From assembly GCA_030789695.1 (NCBI GenBank), contig CM061132.1:163085442-163149441 (forward strand): 64,000 nt of DNA. Reading direction: 5' to 3'. The notes beneath the pieces are model-generated. The model ran no database searches. It was not told where the DNA came from and was given only the letters and a program-made list of their open reading frames with translations. The DNA comes from Scilla litardierei. Its lineage: Eukaryota; Streptophyta; Magnoliopsida; Asparagales; Asparagaceae. The position numbers and the translations under genes are program-made. Position 1 is the first letter of the stretch; each line of letters opens with the position of its first letter. Positions 12,258-25,500 of the stretch are shown here, piece after piece.

Positions 12258-13339
12258 AGGGGGTTTAGATATAAACATCAAAATGAACAATTCCGATCCT
12301 CCAAAAAACAGCGGAGGGTGAATTTTCAGTGGTCGCGTATGAGGCTTAGCCTCGTATGTCTTATAATACCCATTATTCCCATATATTATATGCTATTTAA
12401 AGGTGCTGTTGTCTCATGTATTAAAGACCAGAGACCATTGGTGGTGATGTAGACATAACCTACATATTTTCTATACAGTAAGATTTTTACTGTTGGAACT
12501 AACAATCCATGTCAATCGTTTACCAGGACTGTACAAAACAGAGTACTCAAACTTTGTTGCATACAGATTATTTGCTTCTTCTCAAGTTTCTTGAAGGCTT
12601 CAGTTTCTTTTGATAATATTTGGCATCCCCCCCCCAACCCCACATACACATGCATCGCTTGGTAACTTTTGGCGTATCTGCTCTGCATGCACACACTCCC
12701 TTTCCCTCTGATTCATATACACACCTTGCAGAAACACAGATGCAGCTATGTGTTTCATATTTCTTAATCACCGCAGAACTTAACTCAATATAATTATCAT
12801 TTAAATTCAATGTAGAGCCATTTGAATCACAATCATGTGAATGCATTATCCAAAGAGACTGTAGAATACTTCTCAGCATCCACTCCTAGCGTGTGATAGC
12901 ACCATGGGCTGACGGAGCAGTTTGAGTATTAATGAACTTTCTTATAGAACAGTAAGGCATGCTTGCCATGAATGTCATATCATTGGATTTATCATTTTAA
13001 CATACGCGCTGTGGACTCCATCTCTTGGTGATCATGAACTAACTGATGCCCAAAATCAGATTAATCAGATGAAACTACGCGCTGTGGACTCCAGCTCTTG
13101 GTGAGCACGAACTAATGATGTTAAAAAAAAAAGAACTTCACCTGTGTTAATTTATTTCTGCTTGTTCTTCATGACTTTTCATGCGTTAACTTGATATTTT
13201 TCATCTAGCCACCATATATATGAATCTGTTTTGTAATTCTTTTGTAATGATATCATTTCTACCATCTAGTGCACCATTACTGTGGACATTCTTTGTATTA
13301 AAATCACCTGCTGCTGACTTAAGGATTCTGTTATTTCAG
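12258..13339. other. 3' part of intron 1
   Basis: No TE or exon was recognised. It contains a poly-C run (12628-12636) and a 73-bp-spaced direct repeat of ACGCGCTGTGGACTCCA (13004 and 13077). It ends with the acceptor TTTCAG before the exon at 13340. Confidence 0.4.
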
Positions 13340-13511
13340 TCACAAGAAAAAACGTGCAAAGCAAATAAAGAAGTTGATGCAGAGGGGATTACTGGACCCA
13401 GAGAAAGTGGATCCATTTTCCCTTTTTGTTGAAAGTGGAAATATAACTTATTGCTTGTACAAGGACTCAGAAAGAGTTCTTGGCAATACTTTTGGCATGT
13501 GCATCTTACAG
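13340..13511 (+). CDS. NAT10: NAT10 exon (N-terminal region, about residues 67-123)
   Basis: The exon follows a pyrimidine-rich tract and TTTCAG. Its first base completes a Ser codon from an upstream exon not in the window. It encodes the conserved [15 protein letters not shown] and [10 protein letters not shown] stretches and ends at CAG before GTTTAG. No matching first exon (MRKKVDERI-type start) was found in 1-13339, so intron 1 exceeds 13.3 kb. Confidence 0.93.
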
Positions 13512-16500
13512 GTTTAGTATCATCGTCGATACATTTTCATTTACTGATTGATATAATTTAAAGGTATTATTATGAGGATGGTTTTGTTATTGTAGGATTT
13601 TGAAGCCCTGAATCCTAATCTCCTTGCCCGAACTATTGAGACAGTGGAGGGAGGTGGCTTAGTAGTTTTGTTGCTCCGTTCATTGTCATCGCTTACTAGT
13701 CTATACACAATGGTTATGGTATGCATTATTTTTACTGAACCACTTCACCTTGCCGGCTAAAATAACAACTTTTGGTCTTCACAATTTAATAATGATTGCA
13801 TGGATCTTTACTTGGCATCATTTTGGAAGTTGGATAATTTGTGGTTTATATAAAGGTAAAATTTATATGACATTCAGTGAATTCTCATGGATAATCCATT
13901 GGCCGATCTATTTGTTACCTCCATTTGATCAGACTAGGGAAATTTGCCTTCACCAGTTACAGTTATTTGAATCAGTTAAGCATATTACCATAAACAAAAA
14001 TGTCCTTTGTCTTTCTTTTCTTTTAGATTAGCAAATGTTTTTTAAAAAAATACAGGATTGAAGCTAAACTAAGGTTTACGTGTTTAACATCGACATTGGA
14101 AAATGCAAGAAGTGAGAAAATTGAAGTAATCAGAAATATTTCCTATATTTCCTATGAATCGGTGATGATTATTTTTAAGGGTGTCTCATTTCTTGAAATC
14201 TTCTAACTACACAAATTTCTAGATGAGTGTTTTGCACTTTCATATGCATATTATCCCATCTTGTAGAATTCTGAATGCTTATTCAAATGATCCTAACCTC
14301 TATCATCTAGTATTTTATTTTTAACATGAACAAAATGTGATGGAACTTTGTGAAGTATGTTAGCATGCACAATACACTTTCTATAAAGATGTGGTTGGGT
14401 TGAGCAAAAATTAAAAGGAACGATGTAGATTATCAAAGGGTGTTTTTCTGTGATATGTATATTTCAACCTTTGGTACAATACTACAAGCCTATAGTATGT
14501 GCCTTTTTGTGATTACTAAATGCAAAATGTATCAAATGCCAAAGCTGGATCTACTGTTTTTCTCTAACTGGCAGCTTAAGATACTGATTGCTCAGTTGCC
14601 AGAACCACAGTAAACGCTTAAGTAATATTTATTCCTTATTATTGATGTGGTATTAATTGTATAAGTCATGAGGATCCTGTCCATTGTCTTATTTCAGGAT
14701 GTACATGAAAGGTTTCGGACAGAGTCTCATTCGCATGCTACTGCACGTTTCAATGAACGTCTTTTGTTGTCTATAGCATCGTGCAAGGCATGTGCTGTAA
14801 TGGATGATGAACTGAACATTTTACCAATATCTTCTCACATAAGAAACATCCAACGTGTATCAATAACAGAGGTAACTTTCTCATATCATCAACTTTACTG
14901 TAATTTTTTATTAATTTTGTAATTTGTAGTCCATTTGGAATCTCTTTACTTGCATTGTGGCTTGGATTGAATAGGTGCATCGAGGACATATTGACTGCAT
15001 TTTCTTCTATTTCCTTTCCTTTCCTTTCCTTTTGATTATCTGGAATTCTGCTATCTGTCATTCTTTAATTTTAGCATTTATTATTTCATTTTCCCTTTCC
15101 CAAGGATCCGGAGGGGTTGTCAGAAAGGGAGCGAGAATTAAAGAATTTGAAAGAGCAATTTCATGATGATTTTCCTGTGGGCCCTTTGATTGGGAAATGT
15201 TGCACAATGGATCAGGTGCATGTTGAGAACTTAATTTCAATAGGCTACGTAGATTTTTCTTATCCCCCAACTCAACAAGTAAACCCATGAACGCATGTGT
15301 ACAAACACAAAACCACCAAACACTTGCACTCACAATAAAATGAAACAAAAAAGAAAGAATTTTTTAAAAGAATTTTATCATTGTTCAGCTAGTAGATCAA
15401 TCTATTCTTTTGCAGGGAAAATCTGTCATTACATTTCTTGATGCAATCCTGGATAAGACGCTAAGAAGCACTGTTGCTTTAATTGCTGCCAGGGGACGTG
15501 GCAAATCAGCTGCTCTGGGTCTTGCTGTTGCTGGGGCTATTGCAGCAGGGTAGAATTCTGACATGAGACCACCTGGATTCTTTTATGCCCTTCCCTTTTT
15601 TCGTCGTTAAGTCCTACAGTGTGGCATTCTTCTGTCTACAGGTATTCAAACATATTTGTCACGGCACCAAGCCCTGAGAACCTTAAAACTCTGTTCGAAT
15701 TTGTTTGCAAGGGATTTAACACATTGCAATATCAGGTTCTTACTCTTCCTCCATGTTTGTTGGTTTTATTATCATTCAGTAAATAGTTATCTTATGATTT
15801 CCTGGATCAGTACATCATCAGTCACTTGTTATATGATGTATTTTACTGTGCTCTTATGCTGATCTTGATGAGAACAATATGCATATAATTAGTTTAGATT
15901 CAGTTTATTGCAAAGAGTAATTCCCTGACCGTTTTGAACTTCACCAATACGTGTAATATAGGAACTGCATTGTGAAATATATGTGCACATTGCAGTTCCA
16001 AAATCGTTGACTGGATGGCATTGACGAGTTGAATAGATCTTCTATTTTGATAACCTAAATCACTTACATATGGCACACCATAGTTGACATATGAATGCGA
16101 TGATCAGCAGTTCTTTTAAAAAAACATAACTATATGGAAAGTTGTACCATAAATCTACTATACCTAAAATCTTTAGATAACGTGGTTATCTGGCATGGTA
16201 CCAATCACATGTGTTTGAATGGTCCTGGTTCCAAGCTTCGTTGTTAGCAGCTTAAACTTTTAAATTTATGTTACATTACCCCTATGTATTCTGCCATTTG
16301 AAGGGAATAATGTCTATGCTAGAGGCTTTTCAGTAAGTCCCAAAGGCCCGCGTTGGGGGGGGGGGGTGTGTGTGTGCTAATTATTAAGTTCGCTTGATAT
16401 ACAGTAGCTTTACTTTTGGAATGCACTACTTTATCTGACAATTTGCATAGCATGTTCTGGAGTTGGCATAAGAAAATTGTGAATGGACTTGACATTGCTT

Positions 16501-19500
16501 TATATAAGAGAAGATGACAGATGACAATTATTGGTCATGCTACACATTATATACGCCTATTGTTTCTTCTCCAAATGTAGCTGGTTTCCTAGCCTCATAG
16601 GTGGGGGTGCTGATGTGGGTGCACCTAGCCCCGCATCCTCCCTTTTCGCGGGCCCAGTGGATGTGGCCCATCGTGGGCATGACGAGGCGCGTAGACGTGG
16701 GTCCGTTGTGACTTATTTTCACCGTAGGAGACGTGTGGGCGTGGCTTAATTAGTGGATGGGTATTATGGTCTTTCCAGACCAACCTCTCACTTTTCCCTT
16801 TTCCTTTATCTAGGTCTAGCCGTCATTAGTTTGTTTATGCTTAATTTGTGAACAACAATCTAAGTGTCATTTTGAAGGTGTTTAGGCTTTGGTCTGTTCA
16901 TCCAAAGCTAGGAGATAGGGTTTCAGCTCGAAAGAGATCCAATTATCAATATATTATCATCGTTCTTCGCAGATTTCTCTATTAATTTCCTCTTTTTATA
17001 TTTTCCACATTAAAACGCTGTTTTAATCCCTCTTGAGCGATTGATCCGCATCAGGTGTGTGCCATATATTCCTTGGTTCAGGGTTAAGGGGCAGCTACCT
17101 GTGACTGTTGACTTCTCCAATAGGAGCCGTTTTATATATTTATGTGAAACCCAAATATTCTGAGCCGTTCTAGCATGAAGATGATTAGTGACTTCCATAA
17201 TGAAAATTGAAGTGAAAAAAGTAAAAAATTGCTATTCATGATAATGACCATATGTGTATTATGCAAGGGTTAAGGGGCATCTACCTGTGACTGTTGACTT
17301 TACCAATAGGAGCCGTTTTATATATTTGTGTGAAACCCAAATATTCTGAGGCGTTCTAGCATGAAGATGATTAGTGACTTCCATAATGAAAATTGAAGTG
17401 AAAAAAGTTAAAAAGTGCTATTCATGATACTGACAATATGTGTATTATGCAAGGGGTATGGGAATTGATCATCATCAGAGAAAGAAGAGTTTTTTACATT
17501 AGTATTATTGTTTTTAAATTTAACTTGGTTTGAAAACACAGGACTTAGAAAAGCTTCTTGGGATTATATAACTGCAATCCAAAGAATGTTCTGGTGCTGT
17601 TTGGAACAAATGAAGTTTAATCTGACTTTAATGGATATGGGTCAAATTTGATTTTCCCCCCTTTCAGCTCATCCTGATGTTCTGTTCCAGATCTTGGGCA
17701 ATTGTGCATTAAATCATGGTAGTATAAATCCTGGTAAAAAAGTGTGTGCGAACCAACCCCATAAGTATCACCTTCCTATCTCAAATCCTGACATGATCAG
17801 TCAATTTGGGCTCACCCAGACTAAGAAGGACGACAAAACAAAAGTGAATATTGCAGAGGCAAGCGGCATCTTCAGGGGAGCTCATCATCAGCATCAGCAT
17901 CATCATGAGATGTCCATGCCAATTTTGTAATTTATGGGTTAAGGATGTATTTTTCAAGGTTTGATAAGTGGCTTGCTAGAGTCTTGTACAAAACCGGCTT
18001 TCCCGCATGACTTTGGACTCGCCCCTACTGAAACCGACCCAAACGGTTGAAATGGTTTAGTGTCATGATTTTGAATCTGGTGTTAGCTGACTCTGACGGT
18101 GAATCAACAGTTTGATGTGATTTATTGCAATGATATCCTGATGCAAACAACTTACCACCCTTCAAAGGGTTTATAAGAGATACCCGATCCATTTTGTTGA
18201 GTTCTCTGTTATGGTCAAATCTTCAGCAAGCGCATATATTTTGTATTTATGACATAAACAAAAAACAAACATATTGACAGCATTATTATAAGTAGCAACC
18301 CCCTTTAAAGGTTATAAATATACCCCCTCCATTTTATTTCTTGGATATAGTATTTCAAATTTGTTGCTCATGGTCCTATTAATTTTTGAAGCAATTCTTT
18401 TACCATCATTATTTCCTACATGTAAAAATATAATAGGCTATAGTTTATATTTGCAGGAACACTTACACTATGATATGGTGAGGAGTGCTGATCCAGATTT
18501 CAAGAAAGCGATAGTTCAGATTAATGTCTACAAGGAACACCGTCAAACAATTCAAGTATGTTGCTGTTGGTTTACCATTTGTAATATTTTGTGACCTGCT
18601 AATGATCAAAATAATTATGCAACACAGATTAAATCCTCATAATTATAAATCAGGGTCGCCTTTCATTTATATCACTTTGCGAACTGATTTCTAAAGTGTC
18701 CATCTCAACAGTTAAAATCCGTCTGAAGAGTAAGGTTATGGGAGACTTGTGAATGTGATAGTGTTCACTCACTTCTCCATGGTTGATGGTTCTATCTGAA
18801 GGGTTATTCCTAATATGGTCCTTTACTGTGCACTAAACTTTAGGCCTTTATCTTGGCTGACTATAAAATTCATGCTGCACAAGCACCAGCGGAACCTCAT
18901 CATTCCTTCACTATCACTTGTATCAATCACTGTTAGTTCTGATCTATTTACCCTTTCACGTAGAATCATCACTAGCCGTTCCATGTCCGAACTTTCTTTA
19001 ACCCCAAAGACATCTATGCTAGGCATGGAAGAGTTTTCAGGGCAATCTGGATTGAATTGAGAAAGGTCATGTTTTCTTATACATGCAACCCTAATTCACA
19101 TCCTATTGCAACACTAATTTACATCCTATTGCAACCCTTTTAACATTATTCATAGAAATATACAAAGATAATGCAACTGAAAATCTAACTTCTAACTTCA
19201 GTGTATGCATATATCTTTTGAAGAACTTCTCGGCTGCTACAAGTGCAGACTTTCCTTTAACTACACTGCCAAACAGTGTTGGTTTGTCAAGAATCATGGA
19301 CTGATTGTGTGTGGTCATGATAGATTGATCTACGTGGATATCAGAGCAATGCCAATGCAATCTATTCCATTGAGGTTGCCTTTGCAAGTTCCATTGTTTC
19401 CTGATATCCATACATTAGCTGCTTAGTCTGAGCTTGGACTTGGATCACCGCCTAACCTGACTTCTCCATATCCTTGCCAAGCCTGTTTTCTATTCTAAGA

Positions 19501-22500
19501 TGTTTTTGATAAATCATGTTATCTTTCCTTAGTAACCAATCAAGTAACCCATAAAAGTTAAATCCTGATATTGTCTTTCATAATATGTTTCATTCTTATG
19601 TTTGTTCATGGCTTCATGTGGTAGTGTCTATCTATTTTCTTTATAATTTTTGTTAGTTTCACCCTAAGCCTTTTTGGTTTGCTTCTAGCTGTGTCATTCG
19701 GTTATTTGGGTACTACTGTGAATGAAGAAAGTAGACTTCCTAGAGTGTTATGAATAAATTTCGTTGCACATGTTGGAAATGATTATTTCAACCATCTTGT
19801 AAGTTAGTTTTTTATCCCTTCTTATTAATAGTATTTAAGGCCGCATGACCATGGTAAACTTTCTCAAGTTGAGCTTTTAGTCATCGATGAAGCCGCAGCA
19901 ATACCACTACCAATCGTGAAGTCTTTGCTTGGACCTTATCTCGTCTTTCTCTCATCTACTGTCAACGGGTATGAGCTTTGTCACTTGAATCCTTTTGCTT
20001 TATGGCTATATTATATCTGATTTATTATTGGACTAGAATTATTCAACATGATGATGTGGTATTTGTGATTTATCAACCATGGTCCCATGTTTCTTTATTT
20101 TATGCGTTAAAGTATTTGGTTCTTTAACTTTAAGATCCTTGATATTGATATTTATCCATATCTTTATATTGTTTCTTCTGAAAGGTATGAAGGCACGGGG
20201 CGTTCATTGTCTTTGAAACTTCTCAAACAGTTAGAATCACAAAGTCAAGTATCTACTCAGAGTCCAGAGGGCACTCCTGGTAAGCGTTATGTGGCTTTCT
20301 TTCTTCATCTGTAGTATTATTTCAAGTTTCTATTTTTTTTTCTTGGATGCTAGTGTAGGAGTATACTTTGGATATGTTTGCGTGTCTTCAATTCTGGGAA
20401 CTTTGACAATATATGATAACTCAATGTAGGGATCCAGCATCCAACTAAACATTTTTAAATCATGACATAAGCATCGATTTTAAATGAAGGTCATTTCTTC
20501 CTTATTATTTCAGTTTTGATTGAGATTGGTAAAAGTTTGCGAGAGAAATGAGTCTTTAAACTTCTGTTAAGTTGATCTCAAAGCATCAAGAGTCATGCCT
20601 GTTGTGTTGCTGGAGAATTCAAATTAAGATTCTTTTAATGCATTGATGCAGTTGCTATGGATAAAACAACAACAGCTTCGAAAAATTTCAAAGCCAACAA
20701 ATATCTTAATTCTAATAAATCCACATGCTAACACTGGTCAGAAAATGATTTTGATACGTTTAGATCTGGATCTGAAGTAGAGATTGGATTTTTGTGGTTT
20801 TTGGGGTGGAAAAGAGAGATTTTTTTGTATGAAAACTGAAAATAACAAGATAACTAGCCTCGATTCGAGAGGATGCTGCTCTCATAGCTTTCGATTTGAG
20901 ATTAAAGCCTAAGATCTCCAACTAATTGTCCGTGTCTAGGGGTTTCTTCAATAATTTTCAGCATAAACCCCCTAGCCGGCCCTAGCTATAAATTAAAAAA
21001 ATTTACAGATATGGACAATTTACGAAAACCTCCCATGCTTTCAGAAATTGCAAAAATGCCCATAGTGGGCCAAAACTCCCAAAACGCATTATTACTCCGT
21101 CTCCGAAGAACCTCCTTGTCCTCAAGGTGGTGCATGAAGTGCGCGGACGGCTACTCCATATGCAGGTGCTCTCAATCTTCCTCATCGCCAGCCTCCAGCA
21201 CTATCACGTTCTCCTCCTCATAAATTACGATTAAAATCTGGAGAGCATGGTCATCGCATCTATGTCCGGGAGAGAACTTCTCGTCGCACTTGAAGCACAG
21301 ACCCTTGGCACGTTTATCACGGATCTCAGCCTCCGTCGTCCACTGCGTATGCCCCTCAGGTCGTGGCTCTACTCCATTCTCCGTGCTAACTGGTACTCCT
21401 GTGGCTGTGGGTATCTTCTGTCCCCCCTCCCGGTGCATGTTTCTTGAAACCAGATCCTCTCCAAGCTACGCAGCTCTTCCTCTCCTGGTCCACTCTGTCC
21501 TCTACTATCCTCGCCAAACTCATGCATTCACGTAGACTCGACAGCCTATGGGACCTCACCTCTGATCTGATGGTCGGCTTCAACCCCTTTGTGAAATTTC
21601 CCTATTGCGACTCTCCGACACTCCACTGATCTGACTCACCAGCATCTCAACCTTCTTGATATACTCTCTCACTGGCCCATCTTATCTCAAAGCATACAGT
21701 CTCTCAAATGCATTACCCGCATGTACATCCCCAAATCGCTCCATCAAAGGCGCGGTAAACTTCTCCCACGTGTGGAAAGGCTGGTCATGCTGTGTGCATC
21801 GATACCACGACAACACCATCCCTTCCAAGTAGACTTCAACGGCCCTAAGCATCTCCTCCTCGGATGTCGTGGATATCTCAAAATATCTCTCGACCATATA
21901 CAACCACAAATCTGGGTCCTCTCACTCGAACTTGTGCATCTTCAGCTTTCTGACCCGGGTTTCCGCAGAAAAGCCTCCTGGAGCTCCTCTCCTTCGCTGG
22001 TAGTCATGTCGTCGATGTGGTGGATGGCATGGTACTCTGTAACCAGGGTCTCTTTCTCTCCCATTCCTAACGACGCCATCCCAATCAGCTCCTCCATCTC
22101 CGTAGTACTCTTGGTCATCCTCCCGGTACAATTCATGACCCTCAAGCTCCGCCTCGCGCTCTCGGGGTCCTTCGTCGTAGAAATCAGCTCTCCCATTCAT
22201 CTCGAAAATCATCAAAACCCTCGAAATCGCCCCCTGCTGGCCGAACCTCCCCCGATGGGCCGCCGGAGGCTCCAAGGGTTGCCGGCGGGCCCAGAATGCC
22301 CCTGGCGGTTTGCCTGGCCCTCGGATGGGGCGGACGAGCCGCCAGGGTCATCGTCGGGCCCTGGCGGTTCGTCGGAGGAATTTTCATTCTGTCCACTTTG
22401 CAGGGCTGTGAGTCCCATAACATAGCAACTCATATTTAAATGAAAATTTCCATTACTTAATTTTTCATGTCTAATTTTTGCCATTTTCAATTGCGAAACA

Positions 22501-25500
22501 TCTAAGTATCAAATTAGACTTAAACTGTTGAACCATCAATACTCTGCAAAGGAGGGAAAATGCCAGTTGATCTTTTTTATATTTACCTTGGATGTGGTTT
22601 GGGTCCACTTTGTTTGGTTCTTTGGCTTGTCCTGTATTGATGAATTTCCTGACATGAATGTTTATAACCTTACCCCTTGCTGTGTTCTCTTTTCTTGTTC
22701 GAGGAAATATGAAAGGTTGCTTACTGTTTGCGTTCAAATTACATTTCTTAAACTGTGTTCTATAAGGTGGGTCCATTTTCATGCCAACTGGCCATTAGTG
22801 TTTATGGCAGAGTCAGAACTTGCTCATGTGTCTGTAGAGTAGGAATTTATACCCACTTATAGGGTTGGCATCTGGTTGAAAGCTGGTTGATTTTTTTTGG
22901 ATTAATTTTAGAGCTTCTAAATTGATCATATTCCATACTGGACCTTAATTTGATAGGGGCAAAATTACTCTGACAGGATTAACACTATAAATATAGGTTT
23001 ATGCATGTAGACCTAAAAATATAGCGAGTTTGCTGTCTTGATGGATTTTGGCCAAATTCAACTAGCTAGTTGGTTATATGCTTTGGCTAAGCAAAATCAA
23101 AAACATATGCGATCTCTTCTTTTCTATCCTAATTTAGACCTTCACTTGGTGATACAAATCTCCACTTTCTTTTATATCAATACATAGGCTCTAGCGACTA
23201 GCGAACTACATTTTTTTCTCTTGTTGGTGGCTGTGGTTGGCTGGGCAACACATAATGCGTAACTGATCTATGCACTGAATAAAGGATAAATTTTCAAAAT
23301 CAGCCAAAAATATATATTTAAAAAGCGATCAAATTTAAATTTGATTAAAAAATGATACAGATGGGGTTTGGGTGACCATGGACATGATCTAATTTGGAAA
23401 TGATTTAATGCGAGAATCGTGTTATTTAATGGGAGAATAATATTAGGACTTTATTTGGCAATATTTTAAATATGGAGGGTGATTTAGTCATTTTGACTTA
23501 TTACCCAATTAGTGGGAGTATTATTATAAATAACGGAGGGGAGGAGAGATGGTATGTTGAATATGAAGAAGAAGATTACTTCTAGGAGCGAACCCTAGTT
23601 ATTGGAGATTTAGGCTTTAGTCTCGAAATTATAGCTAGGGGAGAGGCATCCTCTCCTAAAGAGGCCACTTACCCCTTGTATCCACCCTTTCAATAAATAA
23701 AAATATAATATTTCTCAGCTTTCCATTATAAAAATCCTTCTTTTCTCGTATTTCTTGGCGAAGATCGCATCAAAAACCAATCAACTTCTTCCCATGTCGG
23801 TTAAGTGGATGTTACAAAATGGGGTTGGAAACACAAGGTATTTTGAGATCAAAACGACAGGGGTTAACCAACCCCGATGGTTTTAGGAATTTTTGCAATA
23901 CATACTACCTGAAATGATCGAGATTGCCAACCCCGATCATTTTAAGGATGCATAATATGATCATGGTTGTCAATTTCGATCATTTAAATTGACCGGAGTT
24001 ACCAACCTCAGTCGTTTTAAGCGTCAATTTTACGAGCGAAATCCGATACGATGAAAAGTTGATCAATTTTTGTAATTAAATTTCACCTTGATCCGTTTTT
24101 AAAATTATTTCTAATCTTTATTTCATTTTGAAAATTTGTCCCTAAATAAATGACTTGCATGGATGGAACAACGTGTAAATAAAAATACACATGATTACAC
24201 ATACATATAGAATAATGAGTGCCATGGAGGAAACTTTCTCATATTGCAGACCAAAAATTCTCGTTTCATCAATTGATTGATGGTCGACATTGTCTATTTG
24301 ATCTCCACTTCCTTAAATATGAATATTCAACATTCATGGAATTTTAAGTTATTCGACAATGAAAATTTACAACCATCCAATGCAAATTTAAATAGTATAG
24401 GAATCCCATGATATTGGGTATATCCGCATTTGAGGTCATGGAGATCATTATACATATTGCTGATAATCCAACTGAAAGGTGGAATGTGGACTTTTTGACC
24501 CATATATGAGGAAATTTTGTCATGACTTGTTATTCACACACACACACACACACACACACTTTCTCTCTTTATGTGTGTGTAGTCTCTTTATGTGTGTAGG
24601 TAATAAAGTATATTCATTTATTAACCATACTAAATGCATGTACGATGCAAGATCCAGGATGGTCCATCAGTAAAGTCATTTAAGATGATAAAAGAGTGAA
24701 GTAGACCTTTGTGGTTACCCTCAACTAACACTTTAAAAATAACATTGGTAGGTGCCAGATCACATCAAGTGTTCTTTGATAATAGTACTTGAGGCGGGAA
24801 GTTAGCCCTAACCCCACTAACATCGCTAAACCGTTTATACGAGGCAGGAGTTGAGGGTCATCATGAGTGGTCAGAGTTGCATCAAATCCAAACCAAACCG
24901 CCTAGAAGAAGCCGCAAAAGCACCCAAACTCAACTATCTTAAGATACTTAACTTCCCGTTTGAGCTGGGGCTGGATAGATGGGAAGCCACATGTTCATCA
25001 AAAACCTAATGATTGCGTCTACATTTTCCTTCACACGACTCAATGATTGCGCCTCCTTCCATATATGCCAAACGGTTGCTCCGAACACAACTTTCGATAG
25101 AATGGTAAGGTTTGTTTCCCACTTGAATTTGACTAGTGCTGAAGGGACATTTTAAGAAAAAAAGCTCGGCTTGATTGACATAATACACGTCCTCAATATT
25201 CAAACCTTTTGCGTATAGATTCATTTTGGTTAGGGGACAGTTGTTAAGAGCGCGGGAGTAGGGAGCAAGCCATTTTTGGACAACATCAACTTAACCAAAT
25301 AAGATTGTAGAACCGGTAAGTTTGGTGGGCTTGTGGAATGAGATTCCAAGTAAGGGAGAATCGGAAAGTAGCAGACTTACAATAGCTACATGAATCATGC
25401 CGATATTGTAATCTGGTGCTGCTATTCTGAGCTGAAAAAACATAAGATGCGACAACACCCATTGGTCCTCAACAATTGCATCACCAACTTTGCTATTTGA

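Larger units (their letters stand above)
20752..22390 (-). mobile_element. Gag-only Ty3/gypsy element, truncated at its 5' end
   Basis: Minus-strand element. Its 3' LTR is 20752-21088 (minus: TGCGTTTTGG...CGTATCA). Next to it, a polypurine-like GGAGACGGAGTAA and the last codons of pol (HHLEDKE, about 21100-21130) are followed at once by the end of gag. PR, RT, RNase H and integrase are missing. Gag remnants run up to about 22390, where the element stops without a 5' LTR or PBS. The same gag/pol-tail junction occurs in the element at 44490-47200. Confidence 0.8.

Noticed and set aside
12922..13104. Candidate upstream NAT10 exon
   Set aside because: The 60-codon frame shows none of the conserved N-terminal sequence and arises partly from a local direct repeat.
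17694..17930. 78-codon ORF ending in a His-rich run
   Set aside because: No homology, no splice context with NAT10, and the His run comes from a CATCAG simple repeat.
21721..22425. 234-codon plus-strand ORF
   Set aside because: It is antisense to recognisable gag sequence (zinc knuckle and capsid) on the minus strand.
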